In this document: positions 53,547-64,000 of the stretch, in pieces
Position numbering within the stretch: the first letter of the stretch is position 1
Layout of the letters: each line of letters begins with the position of its first letter
From: Plasmodium coatneyi
Lineage: Eukaryota; Apicomplexa; Aconoidasida; Haemosporida; Plasmodiidae
DNA: 64,000 bases
Assembly: GCF_001680005.1 (NCBI RefSeq)
Contig: NC_033567.1
Coordinates: 2,356,001 to 2,420,000, forward strand
Direction of reading: 5' to 3'
Made by a program: the position numbers and the translations under genes
The notes under the pieces: generated by a model
Database searches by the model: none
What the model was told of the DNA's origin: nothing
Seen by the model: the letters and a program-made list of their open reading frames with translations, nothing else

Positions 53547-54929
53547 TCAGCCCAACGGCGTGATACCATATTTGCACTTATACAGGGAGGCGGAAAAGGC
53601 GAGCGCGTTCAGCTGGTTGAAGAGGAAAGCCGCAACAATGCAGGATCGCTCATCTTCGCGCATGCTCAAATTCTGTGTGACTGCTTTTTGGACCAACAAC
53701 ATGGCATTGATGAGGCAGTTGGAGTACACACTCCTGAAGATGTCCTTGGCAGCAAAAAGGTAATTCATCAGGGTGTACTCCTTTGCATTAATATTATGCA
53801 ATACGAACGAAAAAAAAAAGGTGTAAATAACAGTATTTTCGAAATATTTCAAATAAATTTTGTTCATAATACTGTTGTAGTTGTTCTTCTTCACACACAC
53901 GTCGTTATTGTCTATGCAAAATGGAGAATTAATTTTATCAAAATAATTCTGCAGCAACGTGAGGCATTCCTGTTTGTAGTAGTCCTCATTGTTCTTTTTC
54001 ACAGCGTAGTAAAAATCCCAAACGGACTTTTCTCCATTCTTATTTTCCCCTTTTTGTGAAATTAAAAATTGAATGATGGGTATGTATGAATTTTTTCTCT
54101 TCGCTTCATCGTTAACCAATTCGGGATGAGTAGACTCTGCTTCACTTGTATACGCTTCGATAAACTCCTTCTCCTTGGCATATATTTCTGCGACATTTTT
54201 TTCATTTTTTACAATTTTGAGGAGTAAGTAGGAAATAATTTCTTCCCTCTGTTGCAGGTTATAAAACAGGTTTGGATTATTCACTATTTCCTGGACATGT
54301 TCATACGACATGGACAAATTATGATCGGAATGCTTTATGTAGTAAAATAAAATGGAGGAATAAATTTTCTTCTTCGTGTATTCCAAATTTGCGTCTTCCT
54401 GCAATTTTGCAAAAATGTATTTTATGAACTGTGTATGCTCCTCCTTATTTTCCTTTTCAATTTTGATAAAGGCGCTTTTATTTTTGTAAAATAATTCCAA
54501 TAGCCCTAATAGGGCATTTTCCTTAAAGGAGTAATTTTCATCCTGTACACTTTTTACCAATTTGTGAAAAAATCTGTTTTGCAAATATACGGGCAAATTG
54601 TTCAACCCCAATGAGCTCACAAATTCAGTTAAGACAATATGGTCCACAACGCCGATGTCGTTGACGTCGTAGTAGTTCTCATCCCCCTTGGCATAATAAT
54701 TGGAGAGTGTAAACAGGAAAGTGGTCACATTGATTAAACTAACCCCAAGGAAAATATTTTTAAATTTTACTTTCTTCTCCCCTCGAATAACAGTTTTTAT
54801 CTTTTCGTAATGATCACTTTTGTCTCTCCTTGGTACAGTCCTTATGTCACTTTTGAAGCGCGAGAAGAGGACCCAACCAGGCTTCCTCTTTCCTATTGCC
54901 CTGTTCATTTTATTACCAACTCTTCTCAT
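53547..54929 (-). CDS. Conserved protein with one N-terminal membrane segment, function unknown
   Basis: Single exon of 460 residues. The first 57 residues are very basic with almost no acidic side chains early on (MRRVGNKMNRAIGKRKPG..), then one hydrophobic segment, NIFLGVSLINVTTFLFTL (about 58-75). Basic leader plus a single helix could target the inner mitochondrial membrane; this is inference. The remaining 380 residues look like an all-helical soluble domain with repeated LLxLxxFxK-type helices, perhaps armadillo/TPR-like, and a more hydrophobic C-terminal part (YTFFFSFVLHNI, CLINAMLLVQ, FLFNQLNALAF). No family is recognised. The last 217 bases are open on the opposite strand too, in a frame that can be spliced to an upstream exon; see findings. 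Start is the first ATG in the frame. Confidence 0.8.
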   Translation of the reverse strand: MRRVGNKMNRAIGKRKPGWVLFSRFKSDIRTVPRRDKSDHYEKIKTVIRGEKKVKFKNIFLGVSLINVTTFLFTLSNYYAKGDENYYDVNDIGVVDHIVLTEFVSSLGLNNLPVYLQNRFFHKLVKSVQDENYSFKENALLGLLELFYKNKSAFIKIEKENKEEHTQFIKYIFAKLQEDANLEYTKKKIYSSILFYYIKHSDHNLSMSYEHVQEIVNNPNLFYNLQQREEIISYLLLKIVKNEKNVAEIYAKEKEFIEAYTSEAESTHPELVNDEAKRKNSYIPIIQFLISQKGENKNGEKSVWDFYYAVKKNNEDYYKQECLTLLQNYFDKINSPFCIDNNDVCVKKNNYNSIMNKIYLKYFENTVIYTFFFSFVLHNINAKEYTLMNYLFAAKDIFRSVYSNCLINAMLLVQKAVTQNLSMREDERSCIVAAFLFNQLNALAFSASLYKCKYGITPLG

Positions 54930-55475
54930 TTGACGCTCCTCTGTGGGTGTGTCAGCTTGTTACATTTCCCCTGCGTGTCATTGTAGGGGCTTCCATCGCG
55001 TTGGTCTCTGCTAGCGAGGACTGCGTGAATAATTCTTCCTCCTACCAGTTGGTTGGTTTGCGCTTGGCGTGTGCTCGCAGCGTACATATTTGTGTGCCCT
55101 TTTGTGCGCACTTTTCTGTGCGTATTTTTTGCGAATTCGATTTATTTCAATTTTATGCTCCCCTATTTTGGCCTCCACACCGTCGAAAGCATCCTGCCAC
55201 ACGCTTGCTCTGCACGGTGTATGCCGGGTCACCAACACATCAACGGAGTGCTAAAAAAAAAAAATAGGGACGTGAAAATATTAACCACATACTGATTGGG
55301 CCTATGACTAACCATGACAAATTAAGAAGCTTTTCCAAAGTTACACTCTTTGTGCTTAAATTGGGAAACATCACTACCTTGAAAAGAACACCAGCGCATA
55401 GGTGAAGGTACGCATAGGCACACGCGCTGCCTATAATCCCCTGTTTGCAAATATCCCCCAAGTGATCTCCAAAGC
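54930..55475. promoter_or_regulatory. Divergent upstream region
   Basis: About 550 bases between the divergent starts of the 460-residue gene and mL49, presumably carrying both promoters. Confidence 0.45.
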
Positions 55476-56345
55476 ATGAATACCCTCATGAAGTTTATGT
55501 ACATCCCCAAAGCTCACTTTAACATTTATAATGAGTATCTGAACGCCTATAGGAAGAAAATCAACCGAATCCCTTTTTACATACGGAGAACGGGTAATTC
55601 TATACTCACACAACCGGGTGCATGGTTTTTTGTTCCTTAAGAAGGAGGAACGTACACTCTGCATTGGGAACAGCTATCACCCGATCCCAGCACCTGAGTA
55701 ACCTAGTCATGTGTAAGAAAGAAAATACTTAACCATGGCAACTCGTCTTTCCAACCCTTTAACAGCATCCGATAATTTGCCCGTTTTTCTCAAGTACAAA
55801 AATAATAAGAACCTCGTCGTCACGGTCATTCGGAAGATAAAAGGAAACAAAGAGGTGAGCGCATGAGTTGGTGAACTGGGGTGGCGAATTGAATTCTTTT
55901 TTCGGGTGAAGCAGCCCTGCTCTGTGAACCGTTACACTTACACCGTGCTGACGATAACTCCCATTTGAAATAACGCATCACACGTATTATTCGCCACGTG
56001 GGGAGTGCTCCTCCGCCAGTCTACATATAACTCTTACCGATTGGATTACCCAATTGACGTGTGAAATTTATGCCTTCCCATCTCTTTTTAATTTGAACAC
56101 GAACTTCTTCCTCGCTGACAGCTTTTAAAAAGGGAGATCGAGTCCATTTGCAACAGCAACGTTATTGAGAAAACGGACTGCTGGCTAATCAAGGGGAATC
56201 ATAAGAAGAAAATAAAAGACGTAATGCAAGACTGAACTTTGCGCCATTGCAGCTGTTCTCCGCACAGGTGAACAACCTGCCAACCCATTTTTTCCTCCTT
56301 TTTTTTCCTCACTTTTTACAGTATTTTAAATACATTGGCTACTAA
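55476..56345 (+). CDS. MRPL49: Mitochondrial large ribosomal subunit protein mL49, four exons
   Basis: Small nuclear gene for a mitoribosomal protein (mL49/IMG2 family). Exons: 55476-55593, 55766-55854, 56122-56220 and 56322-56345, each with GT donor and AG acceptor and matching phases, giving 109 residues. It carries the family core: IPFYIRRT.SDNLPVF near residues 34-48 matches human LPYFVRRSRMHNIPVY. LVVTVIRKIKGNKELLKREIE (about 56-76) matches MTVIRKVEGDIWALQKDVE. The end WLIKGNHKKKIKDYFKYIGY matches RIKGYFDQELKAWLLEKGF. The last exon is only eight codons including the stop. A cleaved import sequence is not obvious; the N-terminus is short and mildly basic. Four introns' worth of splitting hides it from ORF-based gene calling. 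Confidence 0.92.
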
Positions 56346-56989
56346 CTTGGGACGATTTTGCAGAAGAGGACGCGCGGCGTTAAACTGGGCCGACAATTAC
56401 CAACGCGTTCGCTCATTTTAAAGCAGTTCAGTTCATGTTAGTTCGGCATAATTTAGACTTTTCTTACCAGGGTGGGTACCATTTTGCAATTTACTTCTCC
56501 GTTGGGGGAGAAAAAAACTTAAACACACAAATATATACATGTGAAAAAATATATGTAACGTATGTGCAGTTTTTTTTTTTTTTTTTATTTGACCTGTTCA
56601 TAATTTTTTTCCTTTTTTTTTTTAAAGCACGCAAAATATCAGAAAAGGAATTCCTTTCATTGTGCCCGTGAAAGGTATACACATGCACGTATGCGTAAGG
56701 AGAAGAAAACAAAAAAAAACATTAAGGCGAAGCACGAAGGAAAGAAACACTTGTGTTACCGAACGTGTTCACATGTGTATGTGTCAGTCATTCCCGCGCT
56801 CGTACGCGCATACTACATGTAAATATATGTAATACAAGCGGTGGTTAACGCACGTTTTACCCTTCAGTTTGTAAATACGCCGCACACTGGAGTTGCCCTC
56901 AAATGCGAACGAAGTTGGAACAACACTGAAATGAAATAACCCCCCCACATATACACACAAACACGGGATAGCAGGCAAAACCAGTAAAT
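56346..56989. other. Intergenic region between mL49 and the next gene
   Basis: About 640 bases with T17 near 56570 and other T-rich tracts. No gene seen. Confidence 0.5.
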
Positions 56990-57747
56990 ATGAATATAAA
57001 CAAAATATTTTTCAGCAAAGTTGGGGAGGTGATGAAAAATGGGAACAGTGGAATGAACATGCAACAAGGAGCAAATCAGTTGCTCAGCGGGAAGAAATTA
57101 ATATACATTAGTAAACCAACGCATGGAGGTTTTATATACTGGAAATGCAGGGAACTCATACACACAGTAAAAAAGAAAACGAAAAGGTGCGCAAGATACT
57201 TGGACATTAATCATGACTTTTCTCGAGCCGCATTAGTAGGTGTGCCCAAAACGAGTTACGACCCCAAGAATAACATTTTCTACATTCAAATGGATAATGA
57301 GGAGTGGGCAGGTAAATTTCACAAAAATGGCCCCACCATGTATACTTGCGTGGGGAGTCATATTTCCTCGCAACGACAACATCTGCATGTCTGCTGTGGC
57401 AGCCCTAGGGGGAAAACGCTACTATAAATCTGCCAGATAAATTGAGAGAGACATACTATAATACTATAATACTATAATGCGCCGAATTGGTGTAGCGTCC
57501 CCTTCTAACTGCGGAGGAGGCCAGCCTCAGCTTCACCCTCTCGTTTCCTCATTTCTATCCACCAAACACACACACATATATATGTACACCCATTTCACCT
57601 GCAGGAATTGGCAGCAAAATGATGATGAACATATCGATGAACATTCTGTTTTACCTGCACATATCCTTCTGGATTTATTTCATATACTATCGAATGCTGG
57701 TCAACAACAAGAATAATGTGTTTAGCAAGTGGAAGACCGACGGCTGA
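56990..57747 (+). CDS. Small protein with a C-terminal membrane segment, two exons, function unknown
   Basis: Exon 1 is 56990-57311 (donor gtaaat) and exon 2 is 57605-57747 (acceptor ctgcag), ending in TGA. The phase-1 join gives 154 residues. Without splicing, exon 1 would run into an unrelated Cys/His tail. The N-terminal half is basic, with KKLIYISKPTHGGFIYWKCREL and HTVKKKTKRCARYL. The middle reads HDFSRAALVGVPKTSYDPKNNIFYIQMDNEEWAG, with a compact domain-like composition. Exon 2 encodes NISMNILFYLHISFWIYFIYYRML (about 117-140), a single hydrophobic helix, followed by a short basic tail. A one-helix protein with a soluble N-terminal domain of this size resembles small accessory subunits of mitochondrial complexes, but no family is recognised; that is inference. 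Confidence 0.75.
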
Positions 57748-59544
57748 GCATGGGAACGTCGCCACACGGGGGAGTAAAATGCGTAAGAATTCGACGGAGG
57801 GTATGCATATACCTATACCTGTGCGTATCCCCTGTGTGCTCTTTTCATTATCCATCGATTTGACTAATTTTACGTTTTGTTGGATATGCCCTCCACGGTT
57901 GTTTACAACGTTTGGTGATGATTCAACCAAAGGGGGAAGGAGGACAACCGTTTAGGTACCCACACCTACGTATGGCACATTGCTAGTACCGTTTGACTGC
58001 CCCACTGCCGTGTAGCATTGTGTGCATATTTTTTTTTTTATCGTCAAACGTGAACCGCGCGCCATGGTTAGCATGACGTGAGGCTTTAAAACTTTTTAAA
58101 TGAACGCTGCTGCAGTTGCTATGTGTATACATATATGTGTCTGCATGCGGGGGATTCCACGCCATGCTGCCACGTTTTGTGGACAATTAAGAACGAGCTC
58201 GCCTACCTATTGGAATACTGCTCCAATGGCGTGTGTGTGGCTGGAAAAAGGGGGTTAACTCCCCATACGGTGAGAACTGTTCACCGCTTTGCAATCGCAT
58301 ATCGTAAAATAAAATTTGTTAAGATTTGGAAAAGGGGCCACTTAAAAATCAGATAGTTGATACATTGTAAAAAGGGTTAAATAAAAAAAATAAAAAAAAA
58401 AAAAGGCCAACATACAGATAAAAATAAATGTACATATACGCATGCACGTGCGCTCACGCAGACATGCATGCAGAATGCACATATATATATATATACATAA
58501 ACACATATATATAATACAAAAAAGTGTACTGTGGCAGGGGCAGAGCTTTCCACATTAAAACTAAAGCTTAAAATTGTGGCGTTACACATATGCAATATGC
58601 ATACGTATATGTAACGCGTGAGGGGATGGGGGAGAAAGTAGTAAACCGGCAAATGCATAAGGGGAAGGGATGCATGTAAATCACACGTCGGGCATATGGA
58701 CACCTGTGCAGACGCATATACAGGTCGATACGCTAGGGGAAATCCCCCCCAACATATATATATATATGCACACAGGTATAGATGCACATTATATATACGT
58801 GCGCACATGTTCCCAACTCAGCCTCGCAACTGACACTGCCCATTTTATATGCACGCCTCAAGTCCGAACGAGGAAGGAAGTCCTGCAACGATTCTGTACC
58901 TACTCGAATGGCAGGATCGTGACGCGTTCGCAGGGAGCAAAGGGGAAGGAGAAAGTGCGCCCATCCAGCATGCAGTCAAGTGTGAATTGCACACTTTTTG
59001 TGCAAAAAAAAAAAAAATAAATAAATAAAAAAATACATAAAAAAAAAAATACATATATATATACATATATATATAAAGCTATACAGAAAAATAAAATTCA
59101 TTACTTTGACATTTGAAATTAAAAAAAAAAAAATTCTTCGCCGCTCATGGGATATGTACCCATGTATGCTCACATTGCTGACATCGCTTGGGAGGGAATA
59201 CCATTTGGGGGTGTTTCTCGTCGAACCTACCGTAGGACTGCACGTGTGCTTGTGCCGGATGGTACAGGGCAATAATTATACAACAAAATGAACCCCAACT
59301 TTAAAAAGAAAAAAAAAATATATCAATATACAACGCTTGAAAAAGAGTTTCCTCCGAGTAGTGCAATGGTGAGCTGCGTGCATCGATTTGGCTGACTGCT
59401 GCTTCTCAGGATGGTTACACAGGGGTGAAGGTTGTGAAGAGGTGGGAATGGACGCTTCTTCACTTTTATTCTTCACTTTGATTCTTCCGTTCTTCCCTTC
59501 CTTCCGTTACTAATGTACTATTTCTCCCATTACTTCTCTCCCAC
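57748..59544. other. Convergent intergenic region
   Basis: About 1.8 kb between the small membrane protein gene (plus) and the minus-strand probable nuclear protein. It holds A-rich and TA/CA repeats around 58380-58520, 58755-58790 and 59010-59075. An (actataat) triplet repeat lies just upstream, at about 57452-57477, inside the preceding intron. No gene supported. Confidence 0.5.
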
Positions 59545-60372
59545 TTAGATGCTGCTCTTCTTCCTCTTCCTCTTGCCTTGCGCCTCATCATTTAGGGTCG
59601 TGTTGGTGGTGTCAAAGTCCTCCCCAGTTTGGGTATCCATGTTCGCGCACATGTAATCTGACATGTACTCTGTCTTCGAAGATTTGGCCGTCTTGTTCAT
59701 GTCCGACAAATTATAATTGGCTGCATTCTTGCTGCTCTGCTTAAAGCGCACATTAGCATTCCTCTTCTTAATGCACTCCTTATGGATTTTTAAAGCTTCA
59801 TTGTAAACTCCGAAATCTTCCGCTAGCTGCCACAGCATAGACAGGTTGAAGTAAGGCAAGTAACTAATAGACAGGGGGGGATTTTTATTTTTCATAATTA
59901 CTTTACATTCGTCATTGTACTTGTAGGCCTTCCTTAACAATTTTAACATCCTCTTCCTACCCTCTGTACCGAGGGTCCTACAGAGACCTGGCTTCCTATT
60001 CTGTTCATCGTTGGTATTATCACTTCCTGTTTTGCTTTCCTCTGAGTAACTAGCGCTTTTCATTTCCTTTTTTATTTTCACAGAACCATTTCGCTTAATC
60101 GGCATAACACCTCCTCCCTTTGTTGCCATAGTCATGGTACTTTCGCAGCTGGTGATATCCGAACGTTCTCTTTTCAAATCCGATTCGTCTACCAAGATGT
60201 AGTCTGAAATATCGTCGAAGCTGCTGTGCAATTCGTTCGGAAAATCTCCAACGGAAAAAAAGGGAGACTCTTCAATGGAAGAGATGTCCGTGTTCGTTTC
60301 GAACTGCATGTCAGAGTACCTCATCGTATGCACTGACATGTTGTCCTCATTTTTCAAATTAAGTAGCTCCAT
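59545..60372 (-). CDS. Conserved Plasmodium protein, probably nuclear
   Basis: Single exon of 275 residues, unrecognised. N-terminal 85 residues are acidic and Ser-rich (FDDISDYILVDESDLKRERSD). A central block (about 130-205) is helical and looks conserved: GTEGRKRMLKLLRKAYKYND, then PPLSISYLPYFNLSMLWQLA and EDFGVYNEALKIHKECIKKR. The C-terminus ends KRKRKKSSI, a classic nuclear localisation signal, after an Asn/Thr/Asp-rich linker. This arrangement, with acidic N-terminus, small helical domain and C-terminal basic signal, fits a chromatin- or transcription-related protein, but I find no DNA-binding domain. Start is the first in-frame ATG. An upstream exon cannot be excluded, since 3.6 kb of gene-free sequence follows on its 5' side. 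Confidence 0.75.
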   Translation of the reverse strand: MELLNLKNEDNMSVHTMRYSDMQFETNTDISSIEESPFFSVGDFPNELHSSFDDISDYILVDESDLKRERSDITSCESTMTMATKGGGVMPIKRNGSVKIKKEMKSASYSEESKTGSDNTNDEQNRKPGLCRTLGTEGRKRMLKLLRKAYKYNDECKVIMKNKNPPLSISYLPYFNLSMLWQLAEDFGVYNEALKIHKECIKKRNANVRFKQSSKNAANYNLSDMNKTAKSSKTEYMSDYMCANMDTQTGEDFDTTNTTLNDEAQGKRKRKKSSI

Positions 60373-61559
60373 CGTGTCGTCGATTTGGAGACGTCAAAAT
60401 GGGAAAAAATAAATGGAGGGGGGAGGATGAACTGAAGGAAAAGTGCACTACGCGTTGCAAAGTTAAAAATTGGGTAAAACACCTCTCTTTGCACCGTTTT
60501 GTTCACTCCTTTGGGAGAACTTTCACAAACTTTAAAGCTACGGTGTGTAGAGCAGTACAGGGTGCACGCTACACAATACACACAACACGATATACGCAAC
60601 ACGCTACAGGTTATATACCGCTTAACCAGCTGTGCACTGTCGTATACGCATGCATACATGCAGTTATTAACACATGTACGTATGTATGTTTGTATGTATT
60701 TACGTATGTGCGTATGTAGGGACGTTTGCAGGGGTATGTAGATACGCACCCTCGCACATACGAGGGGACAGAGAAACGATAAAAGGCTGCGAAGTTATTC
60801 GCGTCGTTAATTAGGGGGTTCTTTTAATTCGCGCCAATGTGAGTAAATGGCTCGTTAATTATGAAAAGTGAAAAAATGAAAGGTGAAAAAATGAATACGC
60901 GAATGAGTGATTAGGCGTGTGATGAAAGCTCGGGTAAATGATTATATAGGGAAATAAGCACGCTCAGGTGGATACAGTTAAACGCTGTTAAAAATATATT
61001 AAAGGAAGAAACAAAAGGAAAAAAAATTAAAAGTGGATTAATTTATCCTTTTTTTTTAAAAAAAAAAAAAATTGTACACAAATGGTGGGGAAAGATACGC
61101 TTTTCATGTGTATGCTGATTCCACTGCACAGGAAGTGGTTAATGGTTCACACAGCAAACGGTGCATTCGCTCCGGCGAAGTGACCATTCACAACGCGGCA
61201 ATAAACGTGCCGTGATGACCCCACGTATGTTTACAAGGGGGGAGGTTATTACAGAATAAAAAGAATTAACGCACTAGGGTTACCATTAAACGCTCAGTTA
61301 CCCTTTGCAGTTACAAAAAAATGCATATACAGAGAAATACAAGCACACGCTTACATTTGAAAATGTGCAAATGCCTATGCAATACATATGTGCGTGTCCA
61401 TACGAACAGGGAGGACTGCCTCTCCTCGTCGATATTAACACTGATCTCTAACAAAGAGACGAACGCCACGAACACTATGTGTGCTTCCGCGTTCAGGCAC
61501 AATGGAAGAGTAAGGCAATTTATCGCTTAAAAATAAGCCACAAAAAGTTGCACATAAGC

Positions 61560-61580
61560 ATATATATATATATATATATA
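61560..61580 (+). repeat. TA microsatellite
   Basis: About ten TA dinucleotides in a row, intergenic. Confidence 0.85.
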
Positions 61581-62786
61581 CGTTTAAGTGAGTACGTGAA
61601 GAGGCACACAAGTGAATATTCACGTCACACCTTGAAAGAATAATGCCCCTCGCGATGGTGCTCGTTGGCAAGCATATAAACGCGGGTGCCTATACATACA
61701 AAAGCATATATTCACACGTGTACTTATGCGTATTCTTACACGTGCATGCCACCACGCACCAATTTAAACAAATACACGAAAAGCGGTGAACGTGGGGTGA
61801 CAAGTGAGTAAAAAAATGAGTAATGCAAAATGAATGTTAAAAATGTGACTGGTCAGAAGTCCAACGTGCGACTAAAGAAGTGAACACTCACGCGCAAAAA
61901 CAACAGACGTTCCGCACTTGCACACAAGCTTCCCTCACGGAAGGAGTCAAAAAAAATTGGAGAAAATTATTTTACGATTTTAAAGGGCAAAAGTAGGTGG
62001 ACACAACTACAAAAGCATATGCATATTATACATGTATACATATATGCTTATTCGTATGTACAACTATAATGCTATTTTTTTTTCTTCTTCAAGTGGACAA
62101 GTGGTGAACAGTTAACAGGGGCAACATTCAACATGGGGTGTTCATTCGAAGTGACCGCTTCAAGAATATATCTGTGCACATATGCAGAACAACCCACAAG
62201 CTCATGCGCCTCACTTCATTAAAAGGAAGAAGGTGGAGAGAACATATGACAACAGTGAGCACACTCTTATGCGCACGCAGAGGGTGAGAAGTAGGACAAT
62301 TAACAAAAGCTATCAAAAAATTATATTAAAAAGAATTATATATCAAAAAAAATGTATCATAAAAAGCACGTAGACATACTACTACAGTTCATTTTAATTA
62401 AATATGGTTAAAACTGCACACATACCAACACACTTGTGTGTCTTTTCTTTTTTCCTCCTTTCACACTGGGAGCTAAAGAGGGATTTAAAAGAAAAAAAAA
62501 AAAAAAAATGTGTGCAACACAGTGTTGTGCATATATATGGTTAGACAAAGGTCTTATATATATTTTTTAATTCTTTGCATGAATTAACTTATGCGTATCT
62601 ACAAGTGCACATGCGCTACGCACGTATACATGTGTACACTCAGAAAACGCGCTGGCGAAAGGGAAGCATATGCAATCGTTTTCGCATGGGCTGCGTGAGC
62701 GCTGGAACAATATTCAGAGAAAAAAAATACAAAATACGAAAAGTGAAATATAAAATATGCAATGAAAAAAAAAAACAAAACTAAAC

Positions 62787-62868
62787 AACTGTAACTACAA
62801 TTGCAACTACATCTGCAACTACAACTGCAACCACAACTGCAACTGCAACTACAACTACAACTGCAATG
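62787..62868 (+). repeat. Hexamer array (AACTGC/AACTAC)n
   Basis: About thirteen tandem six-base units, variants aactac, aactgc and aaccac, in non-coding DNA. The array is open in some frames as Asn/Tyr/Cys repeats but has no start or context. Confidence 0.88.
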
Positions 62869-64000
62869 ACAAGCGCCACACGTTTCACTTCACACAAAGT
62901 GCTTGCTTCTTTCGTTTGTTGCTCCTCGCTACTTATTCACTCTTAGCATGCGTCAACGCACGTAAGCTGGATATTTCCCACTACCACACGTGGTGCGAAT
63001 ATGTATCTACACGCAAATGTTTATACGATTGTGTGCACCGATGCGATTCACGAAAATAGATAGATCTCTCTTAGCGTTCTTTGGCGCGTCGCTCATGTTA
63101 ATTCGTTCGCTTTGTCAAGGCACCGTGACACGAAGACACACAAAGAGAGTTAATGCATGCTGGGGTGAAAGTATATCCCGGCAGGTATACGTACAACCAC
63201 ACAGACAACTGTACAGGTATCCGTTGCGCGTTGCGCAGTTCGGCACAACTGCCAGACGTGTTCGTGGGGAGCAGAAGTCCACTTCTGATCTCTGCTCAAG
63301 ATGCAGGAGCAGGTACACACACGGAGGCAGTCGCTTTATCTGTTTCTATACGTATGTATATGTATGTATATGTACGTATATGTATGTATATATATGCATA
63401 TACAAATGTGTAGGTACATATATCGTTATACACAGCACGGCCTTGCCCAAGGCACGCAATTACATCGCACGAACACAGACACAAGTGGTTAAAGGCGTAA
63501 ACAGTTCGATATATATATGTACCTCCTTCAGCGTAGGCACATACGTATATTATACCTTCCGTTTATACCTTTTCTCTTTGCGCTCTTTTGCTTGTATTTT
63601 TTTTTTCTCTATTTTTCCCCTCACTTGTTTGTACGTAAAGCATATGTACATTTGTTAATAAAACAGCACTAGTGGAATGAACGAAGTACGCTTTAAAAGT
63701 ATGACACGTAATGGTTTGGAATTTACTTTTTTTCCAAGCTTGGAAATTTATGTTCGCGTTCACGATCGCGCTGAGTTCGCTCTTGTGATTTCGTTTGCTT
63801 TATTTTTTCAGGAGCAGGGGAAAATGCAGCAAAAAATTCACGTGCTCGATAGCGATCAGGGGCGGGGAATACATACAAAGTGAGCAGGGCACATGCAAGC
63901 AGGCAAAAGGTCGAGCGGTTAAACACGGCAATATGCAAGGCTCAGGTATGCAAAGCGCGGGTATAACAAATTCTTACAAAAGCGCAAGGCATACCCCGCG

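Larger units (their letters stand above)
60373..64000. other. Gene-free right end of the window
   Basis: About 3.6 kb containing the upstream region of the 59.5-60.4 kb gene. It includes ACGTATGT-like repeats near 60670-60720, a TA microsatellite at 61560-61580, the AACTGC/AACTAC array at 62787-62868 and a TATGTA-rich stretch at 63350-63420. An exon-like segment at 62183-62283 is the only coding hint. Confidence 0.5.

Noticed and set aside
62787..62868. Short spaced repeats considered as a CRISPR-like array
   Set aside because: The units are contiguous six-base microsatellite copies with no spacers, in a eukaryotic genome.

Overview
The window is nuclear chromosomal DNA of a malaria parasite. 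Encoded proteins match Plasmodium families closely. Several genes have short introns with GT..AG ends and T-rich acceptors, intergenic DNA is full of poly-A/poly-T runs up to 33 bases, and proteins carry Lys/Asn/Asp/Glu-rich low-complexity inserts. Base composition is much less AT-rich than P. falciparum, which points to the P. vivax / P. cynomolgi / P. knowlesi group; the species cannot be fixed from sequence alone. From memory, the gene order (L18/L18a, U6, tRNA-Arg, PiT, MPC1, Rab11b, DBR1, NOC2, RRP42, ABCB5) follows a block of P. falciparum chromosome 13.

Layout. 1.3-5.4 kb: a head-to-head pair of cytosolic ribosomal protein genes, eL18 (minus) and eL20/L18a (plus). 6.5-7.8 kb: two Pol III-type genes, U6 snRNA (plus) and tRNA-Arg(UCU) (minus). 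10.6-12.5 kb: a sodium/phosphate symporter (minus). 16.6-17.1 kb: a two-exon mitochondrial pyruvate carrier MPC1 (minus). 19.3-20.6 kb: a five-exon Rab11b-type GTPase. 22.6-24.2 kb: RNA lariat debranching enzyme. 25.1-28.5 kb: an INCENP-like protein with an IN-box. 29.4-31.2 kb: a multi-exon gene of unknown function. 32.2-34.8 kb: nucleolar complex protein 2 (minus), broken by a frameshift in an A13 run. About 36.1 kb: a possible tiny membrane protein. 36.6-37.4 kb: exosome subunit RRP42. 38.3-42.3 kb: a large secreted, repeat-rich protein ending in two copies of a chitin-binding-like (CBM5/12-like) module. 43.3-45.6 kb: half-size ABC transporter ABCB5/MDR5 (minus). 46.8 kb: MZT1/MOZART1. 48.3-53.0 kb: a large coiled-coil protein. 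53.5-54.9 kb: a conserved protein with one membrane segment (minus). 55.5-56.3 kb: four-exon mitochondrial ribosomal protein mL49. 57.0-57.7 kb: a two-exon small membrane protein. 59.5-60.4 kb: a probable nuclear protein (minus). The last 3.6 kb has no gene I can support.

The genes are mostly housekeeping: translation (eL18, eL20, tRNA, mL49), RNA processing and ribosome assembly (U6, DBR1, RRP42, NOC2), transport (PiT, MPC1, ABCB5, Rab11b), and mitotic apparatus (INCENP-like, MZT1, perhaps the coiled-coil protein). The best candidate for undescribed biology is the secreted protein at 38.3-42.3 kb. No CRISPR array, transposon, telomeric tract or variant antigen family is present.
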